Below are positions 54,730 through 64,000 of a stretch of DNA of 64,000 bases, one piece after another (position 1 is the stretch's first letter; every line of letters begins with the position of its first letter). The position numbers and the translations under genes were made by a program. The notes beneath the pieces were generated by a model, which was given only the letters and a program-made list of their open reading frames with translations, searched no databases and was not told the DNA's origin. This DNA is from Pseudomonas cichorii (GTDB lineage Bacteria > Pseudomonadota > Gammaproteobacteria > Pseudomonadales > Pseudomonadaceae). The DNA lies in the NCBI RefSeq assembly GCF_018343775.1, contig NZ_CP074349.1, positions 124,001-188,000 on the forward strand, given 5' to 3'.

Positions 54730-56661
54730 ATGCCCAAGTCCTGTTCCATTGAGCAAGCCGTCGATCATGTCCTCGCGCAGTTGCCCGAGCATATTCACAT
54801 GGGCATGCCTCTGGGGTTGGGCAAGCCCAATCGGTTCGTCAATGCGTTGTACGAGCGCGTCAGTCAGCTTCCCGAGCGGCAACTGACGATTTATACCGCG
54901 TTGAGCCTGGGGCGGCCGCCGGCGGGTGAGGGGTTGCAGGGGCGTTTTCTGGAGCCGTTTCTGGAGCGGGTTTTCGGGGATTATCCTGAGCTGGAGTTCC
55001 TGTCGGCACTGCGCCGTGACGATCTGCCGCCGAACATTCACATCCAGCAATTCTTCATGCAGCCGGGCAGCCTGCTCAACAGCGAAGCGGCCCAGCAGAG
55101 CTACGTCAGCAGCAATTACAGCCATGCGGCCCGGGACATCAATGCCAGTGGCCTGAACCTGATTGCTCAACTGGTCGCTCACGATGAGCAACGGCCCGGC
55201 AAGTTGAGCCTGAGCTGTAATCCCGACGTAACCCTCGACCTGCTGCCGATGGTCGCCAAGCGACGGGCCGCAGGCGAGACGATTCTGATGCTGGGACAGA
55301 TCCATGCCGATCTGCCCTATATGCCCGGCGATTCCGAGCTGGATGCCGATGCCTTCGATCTGCTGCTGGATGAGCGGGAGCGCAACGTCCTGTTCTCGAC
55401 GCCCAATATGCCGGTGGGCTTTCAGGATCATTTCATCGGTCTGCATGCCAGCACCCTGGTTCGCGATGGCGGTACTTTGCAGATCGGCATCGGTTCCATG
55501 GGCGACGCGCTGACCGCGGCGCTGCTGGCCCGACAAGCCAATAACGAAACCTACAGCGGGTTGCTCGCGGAGCTGAACATGAGCAACTGGCAGACCCTGA
55601 TTGATCGCGAAGGCGGCGTCCAGTCTTTTGCCAGCGGGCTTTACGGATGCAGCGAAATGTTCGTCAACGGCCTGCTGGTGCTGGCCGACGCGGGGATTGT
55701 GCGGCGCAAGGTGTATGCCGATGCCGAGTTGCAGCGTCTGGCCAATCTGGGAACCCTTGATGAAAGTGCTCACCCGGATGGCGTTGTGCTGCATGGCGGG
55801 TTCTTCCTTGGCCCGCTGAGTTTTTATGAGCGCCTGCGTGAGTTGCCAGCCGAGCGACTGGCGCAGTTCAACATGACCGCCATCAGTTACATCAACGAAC
55901 TGTACGGCGACGAAGAGCTCAAGCGCCTGCAACGTCGGGATGCGCGTTTCATCAACAGCGCTTTCACCATGACCCTGATGGGTGCGGCGGTGTCCGATCA
56001 ACTGGAAGACGGGCGTGTGCTCAGTGGCGTCGGCGGCCAGTACAACTTCGTTTCCCAGGCTCATGCGCTGGAAGATGCACGTTCGATTCTGATCCTGCGC
56101 AGCTGGCGGGAGTCGGGCGGCGAGATTACTTCCAATATCGTCTGGGAATACGGCCACGCGACCATTCCCCGTCACCTGCGCGATATCGTCGTGACCGAGT
56201 ACGGGATTGCCGACCTGCGTGGCCAGACCGACGCCACGGTGATCGAGCGACTGCTGAATATCAGTGACTCGCGCTTTCAGAACGGCCTGATCGAGCAGGC
56301 GCAAAAGGCTGGCAAGCTGCCGAAAGGTTTTCATCTCGACCCGCGCTTTACCCAGAACACGCCCGAGCGCCTGAAGGACATTGCGTCCCGCTATCCGGCG
56401 CTGTTCACCGAATATCCGCTGGGCTGCGATTTCACTGCACGAGAGCGTGATCTGCTGCGGGCCTTGAACTGGCTCAAAAGCAAATTCAAGCTCACCGAGA
56501 TTCTGGAGCTGGGCAAGGCCACGCTGGATGCGCCTGAGCCTTCGGCTTATATCGAGCACTTGCAGCGCATGCAACTCGACGAGCCTCAAGGTCTGAAGGA
56601 AGAGTTGTACCAGCGCCTGCTGCTGGCCGGGTTGCACAACTCTGCCGGATCAACGTTCTGA
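54730..56661 (+). CDS. Acetyl-CoA hydrolase/CoA-transferase family protein
   Basis: 643 residues from the ATG at 54730; the longer frame starts inside a REP. The family's C-terminal half is clear: GVGGQYNFVSQAHAL and EYGIADLRGQTDATVIERL, with a likely catalytic Glu region ENEY-like at NIVWEYGHAT. The first 250 residues are longer than in typical acetyl-CoA hydrolases. It moves CoA between short acyl groups or hydrolyses acetyl-CoA; substrate unknown. Confidence 0.85.
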   Translation: MPKSCSIEQAVDHVLAQLPEHIHMGMPLGLGKPNRFVNALYERVSQLPERQLTIYTALSLGRPPAGEGLQGRFLEPFLERVFGDYPELEFLSALRRDDLPPNIHIQQFFMQPGSLLNSEAAQQSYVSSNYSHAARDINASGLNLIAQLVAHDEQRPGKLSLSCNPDVTLDLLPMVAKRRAAGETILMLGQIHADLPYMPGDSELDADAFDLLLDERERNVLFSTPNMPVGFQDHFIGLHASTLVRDGGTLQIGIGSMGDALTAALLARQANNETYSGLLAELNMSNWQTLIDREGGVQSFASGLYGCSEMFVNGLLVLADAGIVRRKVYADAELQRLANLGTLDESAHPDGVVLHGGFFLGPLSFYERLRELPAERLAQFNMTAISYINELYGDEELKRLQRRDARFINSAFTMTLMGAAVSDQLEDGRVLSGVGGQYNFVSQAHALEDARSILILRSWRESGGEITSNIVWEYGHATIPRHLRDIVVTEYGIADLRGQTDATVIERLLNISDSRFQNGLIEQAQKAGKLPKGFHLDPRFTQNTPERLKDIASRYPALFTEYPLGCDFTARERDLLRALNWLKSKFKLTEILELGKATLDAPEPSAYIEHLQRMQLDEPQGLKEELYQRLLLAGLHNSAGSTF

Positions 56662-56668
56662 ATGTTGC

Positions 56669-57493
56669 TCAGAGGACTGCCTTGAGTGCGCTGAACACCA
56701 GCATGGCTGCGGCAATCCAGCCTGCAATGGCGAACAGTTGCTGCAAGCGTGGGCCGGCGAGATAGCCGCTGACCTGTCTGCCGCCTATCAGGCCGATGAT
56801 CGCTCCGGCCGCGAAGGGCGCGCCGACGCTCCAGTGCATCACGCCCGCCACGGAGGCGCTGATGACGCTGCCGGTGGAGACCAGCGCAATGACTGCCAGC
56901 GACGTGGCGACAACGCTTTTCATGTTCAGGTCGCTGTAGCGGGTCAGCGCCGGGATGATGACAAATCCACCACCGACTCCGATCAGTCCCGACAGCAGTC
57001 CTGCCGTCATGCCGGTGAGTGTCAGCGCCCGAATGCAGGGCATCGTCCAGCGCAATCTGCCTTGCAGCGGGTTGAGCACGCAGGGCAGAACTTCCTTGCG
57101 GCAGGCCGGTGGTCCGTATTTCAACTCGCGGGTGGCCTTGAGAAATATCCGCCCGCAGGCGTACACCATCACGACGGCGAAGATCAGCGCCAGCGGCGTA
57201 TTGGGCAAGCGATGTGCGAGCCACAGGCCCAGTGGCGACATGAGCACACCGATCCCGGCGATATAGAGCGCGGCGCGGTAGCGGACAATGCCTTGCCTCA
57301 AGCCCAGAAACGCTCCGAGTGCTGCCGCCAGACCCACGGCCAGCAAACCGATGGGCGCGGCCTCGACCATGGACAGCCCGAGCCCGAAGACCAACAACGG
57401 CACGGCCAGAATGCCACCGCCTGCACCGGTCAGTGCCAGTATGGCTCCTACGATTGCCCCCAGGCCTGCGCCCAGCAGTTGATGCTCATCCAT
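56669..57493 (-). CDS. TauE/SafE-family sulphite/anion exporter
   Basis: About 274 residues from the ATG at 57493; a GTG at 57508 is possible. Eight membrane helices, two inverted halves, each with the family glycine motif (LTGAGGGILAVPLLV; LIGVGGGFVIIPAL). It follows the Blh-like gene by about 75 bases. In bigR-blh-type operons the TauE partner exports sulphite from sulphide detoxification; that is the best inference here. Confidence 0.88.
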   Translation of the reverse strand: MDEHQLLGAGLGAIVGAILALTGAGGGILAVPLLVFGLGLSMVEAAPIGLLAVGLAAALGAFLGLRQGIVRYRAALYIAGIGVLMSPLGLWLAHRLPNTPLALIFAVVMVYACGRIFLKATRELKYGPPACRKEVLPCVLNPLQGRLRWTMPCIRALTLTGMTAGLLSGLIGVGGGFVIIPALTRYSDLNMKSVVATSLAVIALVSTGSVISASVAGVMHWSVGAPFAAGAIIGLIGGRQVSGYLAGPRLQQLFAIAGWIAAAMLVFSALKAVL

Positions 57494-57567
57494 GCCGACT
57501 GACGACACGTTCAGGATGAGTGAGGAATATCGGGTTCATTTCAGGCTTTCCGGACGCACACAGCGAT

Positions 57568-58452
57568 TCAAAGAACGTTAAGCGGGATTTTCAGGTAGCT
57601 GACGCCGTTGTCTTCCGGCGCGGGGAAGTGGCCGCAGCGCATGTTGATCTGCACCGACGGCAGCATCAGGACCGGCATTTCCAGGGTCGCATCCCGTGCC
57701 TCGCGCATGGTGACGAAAGCGTCTTCGTCGATGCCTTCATGCACATGGATATTATTGGCGCGTTGTTCGGCAACGGTGGTCATGTATTGCAGCTCGCGGC
57801 CATTGGGCAGGTAGTCATGACACATGAACAGCCGGGTCTGCGGCGGCAGGCTGAGGATCCTCTGAATGGAGCGATACAACGTGCGCGCATCGGCGCCGGG
57901 GAAGTCGCAACGGGCGGTGCCATAGTCAGGCATGAACAGCGTATCGCCAACGAATGCGACTGTTTCGTCGCCGATTTGTACCAGATAGGTCATGCAAGCG
58001 GGCGTATGACCGGGTGTATGCAGTGCCCGGGCCTGAAGCGAACCGATGGTAAATACGCTGTTGTCATCCAGCAGTACATCGAACTGGGCTCCGTCCCGTG
58101 CGAAGTCCTCAGGGGCATTGAACAGCTTGCCGAAGACCTGCTGCACGGACGTGATGTGGCTGCCGATGGCGATCTGTCCGCCCAACTGCTGTTTCAGATA
58201 GGGCGCTGCCGACACATGGTCCGCATGGACATGGGTTTCCAGTATCCACTGCACCGAAGCGTCCAGGGTCCTGACCCGCTCGATCAGACGGTCTGCCGAT
58301 TCGGTGCGGGTACGCCCGGATTTCGGATCGTAGTCCAGCACACTGTCGATCAGCGCGCATTGCTTGCTGGCCAGGTCCATCACCAGATAACTGATGGTCC
58401 ATGTGTGGCTGTCGAAGAGTCCTTCGACATACAGCCCTTCCCCAATGATCAT
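57568..58452 (-). CDS. blh: Blh/ETHE1-like metallo-beta-lactamase-fold hydrolase
   Basis: 294 residues. Metal sites HVHADHVSAA, HTPGHTPACMTY and VGDTLFMPDYGTARCDF match sulphur dioxygenase/Blh proteins, including the DYGTARCDFPGAD segment. It likely oxidises glutathione persulphide and pairs with the TauE/SafE gene. The usual ArsR-type BigR regulator and rhodanese are not seen beside it. Confidence 0.88.
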   Translation of the reverse strand: MIIGEGLYVEGLFDSHTWTISYLVMDLASKQCALIDSVLDYDPKSGRTRTESADRLIERVRTLDASVQWILETHVHADHVSAAPYLKQQLGGQIAIGSHITSVQQVFGKLFNAPEDFARDGAQFDVLLDDNSVFTIGSLQARALHTPGHTPACMTYLVQIGDETVAFVGDTLFMPDYGTARCDFPGADARTLYRSIQRILSLPPQTRLFMCHDYLPNGRELQYMTTVAEQRANNIHVHEGIDEDAFVTMREARDATLEMPVLMLPSVQINMRCGHFPAPEDNGVSYLKIPLNVL

Positions 58453-58517
58453 TGTGGTGTCTCCATGGCCGTAAATGGCTGTTACCTGTGCAAGCGTAGA
58501 CAGGCAGCGTGGACGTT

Positions 58518-59141
<624 letters not shown>

Positions 59142-61151
59142 TCAGCGCTTGAGCATGGCGCGGATGTCCGCCAGTGCCGTATTGCCGCGCACGGCCTTTA
59201 CTTCGGTTGGCGTATCGTCGTTGCCTTCCCAGGCCAGGTCGTCCGGTGGCAGCTCATCGAGAAAGCGGCTTGGCGCGCAGTCGATGATCTCGCCGTATTG
59301 CTTGCGCTTGGCGGCAAAGGTGAACGCCAGCGTCTGTCGTGCGCGGGTGATGCCCACGTAGGCCAGACGGCGCTCTTCCTCAATGGTGTCGGCTTCGATG
59401 CTGGAGCGGTGTGGCAGGATTTCTTCTTCCATGCCCATGATGAACACGTAAGGAAATTCCAGCCCTTTGGAAGCATGCAGGGTCATCATCTGCACGCCTT
59501 CGGCACCGTCTTCCTCTTCCTGCTGGCGTTCGAGCATGTCGCGCAGGACCAGCTTGCCGATGGCCTCTTCGATGGTCATGCCGCCATCTTCGTCTTTTTC
59601 CAGGGTGTTCTTCAGTGCCTCGATGAGGAACCAGACGTTGCCCATGCGGTAATCGGCGGCCTTGTCGCTGGAGCTGTTCTGGCGAATCCAGTTCTCGTAA
59701 TCGATATCCATGACCATGCTGCGCAGTGCCGCGATAGGGTCGTTTTGCGCGCATTGCTGGCGTACGCCGTCCATCCAGCGTTTGAAGCGTTGCAGGCGAT
59801 CGGTGTAACGGCTGTCCAGATGTTCGCCCAGACCGATTTCCTCGGTGGCGGCGTACATCGAAACCTTGCGCTCGGTGGCGTAGTTGCCGAGTTTTTCCAG
59901 GGTCGTGGAACCGATTTCCCGGCGCGGGACGTTGATGACGCGCAGGAAGGCGTTGTCGTCGTCCGGGTTCACCAACAGGCGGAAATAGGCCATCAGGTCC
60001 TTCACTTCCTGGCGGCCGAAGAAGCTGTTGCCACCTGACAGGCGATAGGGAACCTGATGGTGCTGCAATTTCAGCTCGATCAGCTTGGCCTGATAGTTAC
60101 CGCGATAGAGGATGGCGAAGTCGCTGTAGGGCCGGTCGGTGCGCAAGTGCAGGGTGAGGATTTCCATCGCCACCCGCTCGGCTTCGGCGTCTTCGTTGCG
60201 GCAGCGGATCACGCGGATCTCGTCGCCGTGACCCATTTCACTCCAGAGTTGCTTCTCGAAGGCGTGCGGGTTGTTGGAGATCAGCACGTTGGCGCAACGC
60301 AGGATGCGGCTGGTGGAGCGGTAATTCTGCTCCAGCATCACGACTTTCAGGGACGGATAGTCATCCTTGAGCAGCATCAGGTTTTCCGGCCGCGCACCGC
60401 GCCAGGCATAGATCGACTGGTCATCGTCGCCCACCACCGTGAACTGGTGGCGAGTGCCGATCAGCAGCTTGACCAGCAGATACTGGCTGGCGTTGGTGTC
60501 CTGGTATTCGTCCACCAGCAGGTAGCGGACCTTGTTCTGCCACTTTTCCAGAATGTCGGCGTGTTCCTGGAACAGCTTGACCGGCAGCAGGATCAGGTCG
60601 TCGAAGTCCACGGCGTTATACGCCTTGAGCGTGCGCTGGTAGTGGGTGTAGACGATGGCGGCGGTCTGTTCCTTGGGGTTGCGGGCATTGGCCAGCGCTT
60701 CGGGCGGCAGGATCAGGTCGTTCTTCCAGGCGCCGATCATGTTCTTGATTTCGTCGACGCCGTCGTCGCCCGAATACTCTTTCTGCATGATGTCGGTCAT
60801 CAGGGCCTTGACGTCGGTCTCATCGAAGATCGAGAAACCGGGCTTGTAGCCCAGCCGCACATGCTCCTTGCGGATGATGTTCAGGCCCAGGTTGTGGAAC
60901 GTCGACACCGTCAGGCCGCGACCTTCGCCACCGCGCAGCAGCGTGCCGACCCGCTCTTTCATTTCCCGGGCGGCCTTGTTGGTAAAGGTCATGGCAACGA
61001 TGTATTGCGCACGGATGCCGCAGTTCTGGATCAGGTGGGCGATCTTGCGTGTGATCACGCTGGTCTTGCCGGAGCCTGCACCGGCGAGCACCAAAAGAGG
61101 GCCGCCGACATAGTTCACGGCTTCCTGTTGCCGGGGATTGAGTCGGGACAT
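59142..61151 (-). CDS. rep: ATP-dependent DNA helicase Rep
   Basis: 669 residues. Superfamily 1 helicase: Q-motif LNPRQQEAVNYV, Walker A LAGAGSGKTSVIT (about 22-34), LVDEYQDTNASQY Walker B, VVGDDDQSIYAWRGA motif III, and motif VI VGITRARQTL. Rep clears protein blocks ahead of the replication fork. Length and motifs fit Rep better than UvrD. Confidence 0.96.
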   Translation of the reverse strand: MSRLNPRQQEAVNYVGGPLLVLAGAGSGKTSVITRKIAHLIQNCGIRAQYIVAMTFTNKAAREMKERVGTLLRGGEGRGLTVSTFHNLGLNIIRKEHVRLGYKPGFSIFDETDVKALMTDIMQKEYSGDDGVDEIKNMIGAWKNDLILPPEALANARNPKEQTAAIVYTHYQRTLKAYNAVDFDDLILLPVKLFQEHADILEKWQNKVRYLLVDEYQDTNASQYLLVKLLIGTRHQFTVVGDDDQSIYAWRGARPENLMLLKDDYPSLKVVMLEQNYRSTSRILRCANVLISNNPHAFEKQLWSEMGHGDEIRVIRCRNEDAEAERVAMEILTLHLRTDRPYSDFAILYRGNYQAKLIELKLQHHQVPYRLSGGNSFFGRQEVKDLMAYFRLLVNPDDDNAFLRVINVPRREIGSTTLEKLGNYATERKVSMYAATEEIGLGEHLDSRYTDRLQRFKRWMDGVRQQCAQNDPIAALRSMVMDIDYENWIRQNSSSDKAADYRMGNVWFLIEALKNTLEKDEDGGMTIEEAIGKLVLRDMLERQQEEEDGAEGVQMMTLHASKGLEFPYVFIMGMEEEILPHRSSIEADTIEEERRLAYVGITRARQTLAFTFAAKRKQYGEIIDCAPSRFLDELPPDDLAWEGNDDTPTEVKAVRGNTALADIRAMLKR

Positions 61152-61354
61152 GGCGGTATGGGTAGTCTGTTGCGAAAAAGGTCGGGCATTTTAACAGGCC
61201 CGCGCATTTATGCAGCGCTCATCGTTGAACGACAGGGACAGCTATCTAAATTTTTTGTTTTTGTTACATTTGACTCATCGCGAATGTGCGTCTACCAGTC
61301 ACACCCTTTCGTTTGGGTGTTAATCGGTTTTTCCTTTGCAGTTAAGGAGTTAGC

Positions 61355-63019
61355 GTGCCTGTGCCTGTCGAGCCCCTGAGATTGCTGCTGTTGGCCCGAG
61401 AATCTGCATGGCTGGCGCTCTTGAGCAATTGTCTGGCATCGCTGGGCGATGAGGTCATTTTGTATCAGGCCGCTGACTGGGACGCCTTCCAGAAGCAGCC
61501 TGACAGTCCGCGTCCTTCCTTGCTGCTGACCACTCCCGAGCTGCAACCCCCTGCCACAAGTTGCCTGTTGCCGACGGTAATGCTGCTCGAAGAGGAACCG
61601 TTCGTCGCGCCGATGGGGGCCAGCGACTGGCTGGTCCGTGAAAGCCTGACGGCCGATACCCTTCGCCGCTGCCTGCGCCATGTTCGTGAGCGCGGAGCGC
61701 TGGAAGACACCCTGCAACGCCTGGCCGGCCAGGACCCGCTGACCGGTATCGCCAACCGACAGGGTTTTCAGACGTTACTGACCGCCCGTCTGGCCGACAA
61801 AACCGGTTTTGCCCTGGGCCACCTGGACCTCGACAACTTCCGCCGCGCCAACGATGCCCTGGGCCATCAGGCCGGTGACCGGTTGATCCTGCAGGTGGTG
61901 GCACGACTCAGGAACCAGCTGGACATCGGGGACCAGATCGCCCGTCTGGGCGGTGACGAGTTTGCTTTGCTGATCGACACCCGCCATACGCCCGAACGTG
62001 CGGTACAACTGGCCGGACGCATTACCGATGCGTTGTCCGAACCCTACTGGATCGACGGTGAAAGCCTGCTGCTGGGCTGCAGCCTTGGCATCACTCATTC
62101 ACAGTCCGAAACCGGCGCCGACGCCTTGATGTGGCACGCCCATATCGCCATGCGTCAGGCCAAGAGCCTTCAGGGCTGCACTTTCCGCCTCTTCGATCAC
62201 CGCATCAACCGCAACGCTCGCAGTCTTGCGGACCTTGAGGCCGAACTGCGCAAGGCCTTGCGTACTGACGAACTTGAGCTGCATTACCAGCCGCGCCTGT
62301 GCCTGGAAAGTGGTGCGGTTGTGGGGCTGGAAGCATTGGTGCGCTGGCGCCACAGCGAGCGCGGGCTGTTACTGCCCAGCGAATTCGTGCCTCTGGCCGA
62401 GCAGAGCGGCATGATCGTGCCGTTGGGTTACTGGGTCATCCATCGGGCCTTGCGGGATATGCAGGCTTTGCGCGACCGGGGTTTTGCGCCGCTGCACATG
62501 GCGATCAACCTGTCGTTCCGGCAGTTTCAGGACAGCCAGCTTCTGCCGACCCTCAGCCGCCTGATCACCGAGCATAAAATCGATGCGCGCTGGCTGGAAT
62601 TCGAGCTGACCGAAACGTCGGTCATGCGCAGCAGTGAGCAGGTGCGGCAGATCATGGAAGCGCTGCGCCGATTGGGTGTGCGTTTTTCCCTGGACGACTT
62701 CGGCACCGGCTTTTCTTCCTTCATGCACCTTAACAGCCTGCCGATCGAACTGCTCAAGATCGACAAAAGCTTTGTCGGGGAAATGGAGCCGCGTGAGGAA
62801 AATCGCAAGCTTGTCCACGCAATGATCAACCTGGCCCATAACCTGAGCCTGGAAGTGGTGGCCGAAGGCGTGGAAACCCCTGAGCAACTGGCGCTGCTGC
62901 GCAGCTTTGGTTGCAATCAGGTGCAGGGTTACCTCATCAGCCGACCGTTGCCGATGGCTGAGCTGGTTGACTATCTGGAGCGGCCGACAGGCGCGCACCC
63001 CTCTGCGAATAAGGTGTAA
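61355..63019 (+). CDS. GGDEF-EAL cyclic-di-GMP protein (ProE-like)
   Basis: 554 residues starting at a GTG. Residues 1-120 resemble a receiver but lack the phospho-acceptor (SLLLTTPEL where the Asp strand should be). The GGDEF motif is intact (ARLGGDEFALL near 205), but the upstream RxxD inhibitory site reads DIGD. The EAL domain is complete: EALVRW, NLSFRQF, ELTE, DDFGTGFSS, LKIDKSF, AEGVET, QGY. It should degrade c-di-GMP. By position between rep and a MATE gene it matches the P. aeruginosa protein I know as ProE. Confidence 0.93.
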   Translation: MPVPVEPLRLLLLARESAWLALLSNCLASLGDEVILYQAADWDAFQKQPDSPRPSLLLTTPELQPPATSCLLPTVMLLEEEPFVAPMGASDWLVRESLTADTLRRCLRHVRERGALEDTLQRLAGQDPLTGIANRQGFQTLLTARLADKTGFALGHLDLDNFRRANDALGHQAGDRLILQVVARLRNQLDIGDQIARLGGDEFALLIDTRHTPERAVQLAGRITDALSEPYWIDGESLLLGCSLGITHSQSETGADALMWHAHIAMRQAKSLQGCTFRLFDHRINRNARSLADLEAELRKALRTDELELHYQPRLCLESGAVVGLEALVRWRHSERGLLLPSEFVPLAEQSGMIVPLGYWVIHRALRDMQALRDRGFAPLHMAINLSFRQFQDSQLLPTLSRLITEHKIDARWLEFELTETSVMRSSEQVRQIMEALRRLGVRFSLDDFGTGFSSFMHLNSLPIELLKIDKSFVGEMEPREENRKLVHAMINLAHNLSLEVVAEGVETPEQLALLRSFGCNQVQGYLISRPLPMAELVDYLERPTGAHPSANKV

Positions 63020-63040
63020 AGCCCGCCCTATTCGCTTACA

Positions 63041-64000
63041 TCAGGGATGAATGGCACCCAGATTGTCTTGCGGCTCCTGCCTGGACTTCACTTTTATCAA
63101 CCGCGCGGTCTTCTTCTCGAAGGCATAGGTCAGCGCCACCGCCGAACATAGCAGGCCCAGCGCCAGTCCCCACCAGACACCCTCTGCGCCCAGATCGGTC
63201 GAAAAGGCCAGCAGCCATGCCGCAGGTGCTGCCACCAGCCAGTAGCAGACCAGCCCGATCAGAAAGGTGGTCTTGGCGTCCTTGAGGCCGCGAATGGCAC
63301 CCATGGCGATGGTCTGCATGCCGTCCAACAGCTCGAACCACGCCGCAATGGCCAGCAGCTTGACCGCCAGGATCACGATCTCGGTGAATGCCGGGTCATC
63401 GAGGTCAAGGAACAGGCCGATGACCTGATGAGGCGCGAGCCAGAACAACAGGCCGAACATCAGCATCACGGCCCCGCCAAACGAAATGCCCAGCCGCCCG
63501 GCAGTGCGAGCCATCAATACATTACCCGCACCGTAATGCTGACCGATGCGCATGGTGACGGCGTAGGAAATCCCGACCGGAATCATGAACGCCATGGACA
63601 CGGTCTGTACGGCGATCTGATGCGCAGCCATCTGCGTACTGCCCATGGCTCCCATGCAAAACGCCGCAAAAGTGAACAGGCCAACTTCCACGGCGTAGGT
63701 TCCGCCAATTGGCAGGCCAAGGTTCCAGAGTTCCTTAAGGTGGCTGCGGGACAACTGCCACAGTCCTTTGCGAATCGGATAGGCCGCATAAGCAGGATGG
63801 CGGCGGATATGCAGGGCCAGCGCCAGTGCCATGCAATTGGTCACTATTGCCGTGATCAGCCCGATGCCCATCAGGCCCAGATTCGGCAGACCGAACCAGC
63901 CATGGATCATCATGTAATTGAGCGCGAAGTTGGCCCCGGCTCCGGCCAGGCTGATGGTCATTACCGGGCCAGCACGTCCAAGGGCACTGGTGAAGCCGCG
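63041..64000 (-). CDS. MATE-family efflux transporter (N-terminus outside window)
   Basis: The C-terminal part of a MATE transporter; the frame stays open to base 64000, so the start lies beyond. Visible are the second half's helices and the repeated glycine-rich signals (GLPIGGTYAVEVGLFTFAAF; MIPVGISYAVTMRIGQHYGAG). The family exports cationic drugs or metabolites with Na+ or H+. Convergent with the GGDEF-EAL gene. Confidence 0.93.
   Translation of the reverse strand, partial: RGFTSALGRAGPVMTISLAGAGANFALNYMMIHGWFGLPNLGLMGIGLITAIVTNCMALALALHIRRHPAYAAYPIRKGLWQLSRSHLKELWNLGLPIGGTYAVEVGLFTFAAFCMGAMGSTQMAAHQIAVQTVSMAFMIPVGISYAVTMRIGQHYGAGNVLMARTAGRLGISFGGAVMLMFGLLFWLAPHQVIGLFLDLDDPAFTEIVILAVKLLAIAAWFELLDGMQTIAMGAIRGLKDAKTTFLIGLVCYWLVAAPAAWLLAFSTDLGAEGVWWGLALGLLCSAVALTYAFEKKTARLIKVKSRQEPQDNLGAIHP

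Noticed and set aside
54658..56637. 659-codon open frame antisense to the CoA-transferase gene
   Set aside because: The plus-strand frame has clear family motifs; the antisense frame has none and no ribosome site.

Overview
The window is about 60% GC and reads as chromosome of a fluorescent Pseudomonas, most likely the P. syringae complex or a close plant-associated relative. Evidence: a crc/pyrE pair, an argB-algC-dut-coaBC/radC block, an rpmBG pair, a kauB...dadR/dadA/dadX...xpt-rep block in the order I remember from other Pseudomonas genomes, a uronate dehydrogenase very like the P. syringae enzyme, and a family of GAATTCATTCGCG-cored palindromic repeats. No rRNA, tRNA, prophage, insertion sequence or CRISPR array was seen.

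Layout. 1-3 kb: the end of one methyl-accepting chemotaxis protein and a complete second one with an almost identical signalling domain. 3-13 kb: an ABC-dependent O-polysaccharide cluster on the minus strand (family 2 glycosyltransferase, Wzm, Wzt with a C-terminal carbohydrate-binding extension, and a 1457-residue methyltransferase / kinase-like / coiled-coil / double glycosyltransferase protein), next to a decayed glycosyltransferase and a small AP2-like protein. The GDP-D-rhamnose genes rmd and gmd lie 15 kb away (27.7-29.7 kb), so the exported polymer is probably a D-rhamnan. 12.8-18.4 kb: a phosphatase-like protein lacking key catalytic residues, divergent from a hexuronate module (udh, sugar-lactone lactonase, TRAP transporter DctPQM). 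18.4-27.4 kb: a secreted protein of unknown function, an ECF sigma / ChrR-type anti-sigma pair with its own likely promoter, a stand-alone EPSP synthase, a PAS and REC-CheC operon, a Xre/RES toxin-antitoxin pair, MltA, and a soluble PAS chemoreceptor.

29.9-41 kb is conserved housekeeping: crc, pyrE, argB, a membrane-anchored AlgC, dut, coaBC, radC, a peptide-binding protein, L28 and L33. 41-53.9 kb concerns polyamine and D-amino-acid catabolism: kauB, an FAD oxidase, a PuuR-like regulator, and dadR/dadA/ridA/dadX. 54-64 kb holds cytochrome c5, a CoA-transferase/hydrolase, a TauE/SafE exporter with a Blh-like metallo-hydrolase, xpt, rep, a GGDEF-EAL protein and a MATE transporter cut by the window end.

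At least eight copies or fragments of one REP-like palindrome sit in intergenic spaces, three of them inside apparent co-directional gene runs. The observations I rate highest are the fused methyltransferase/kinase-like/ruler/glycosyltransferase protein beside Wzm/Wzt, the degenerate phosphatase, the ECF promoter, the perfect dyad before udh, and the membrane-anchored AlgC.
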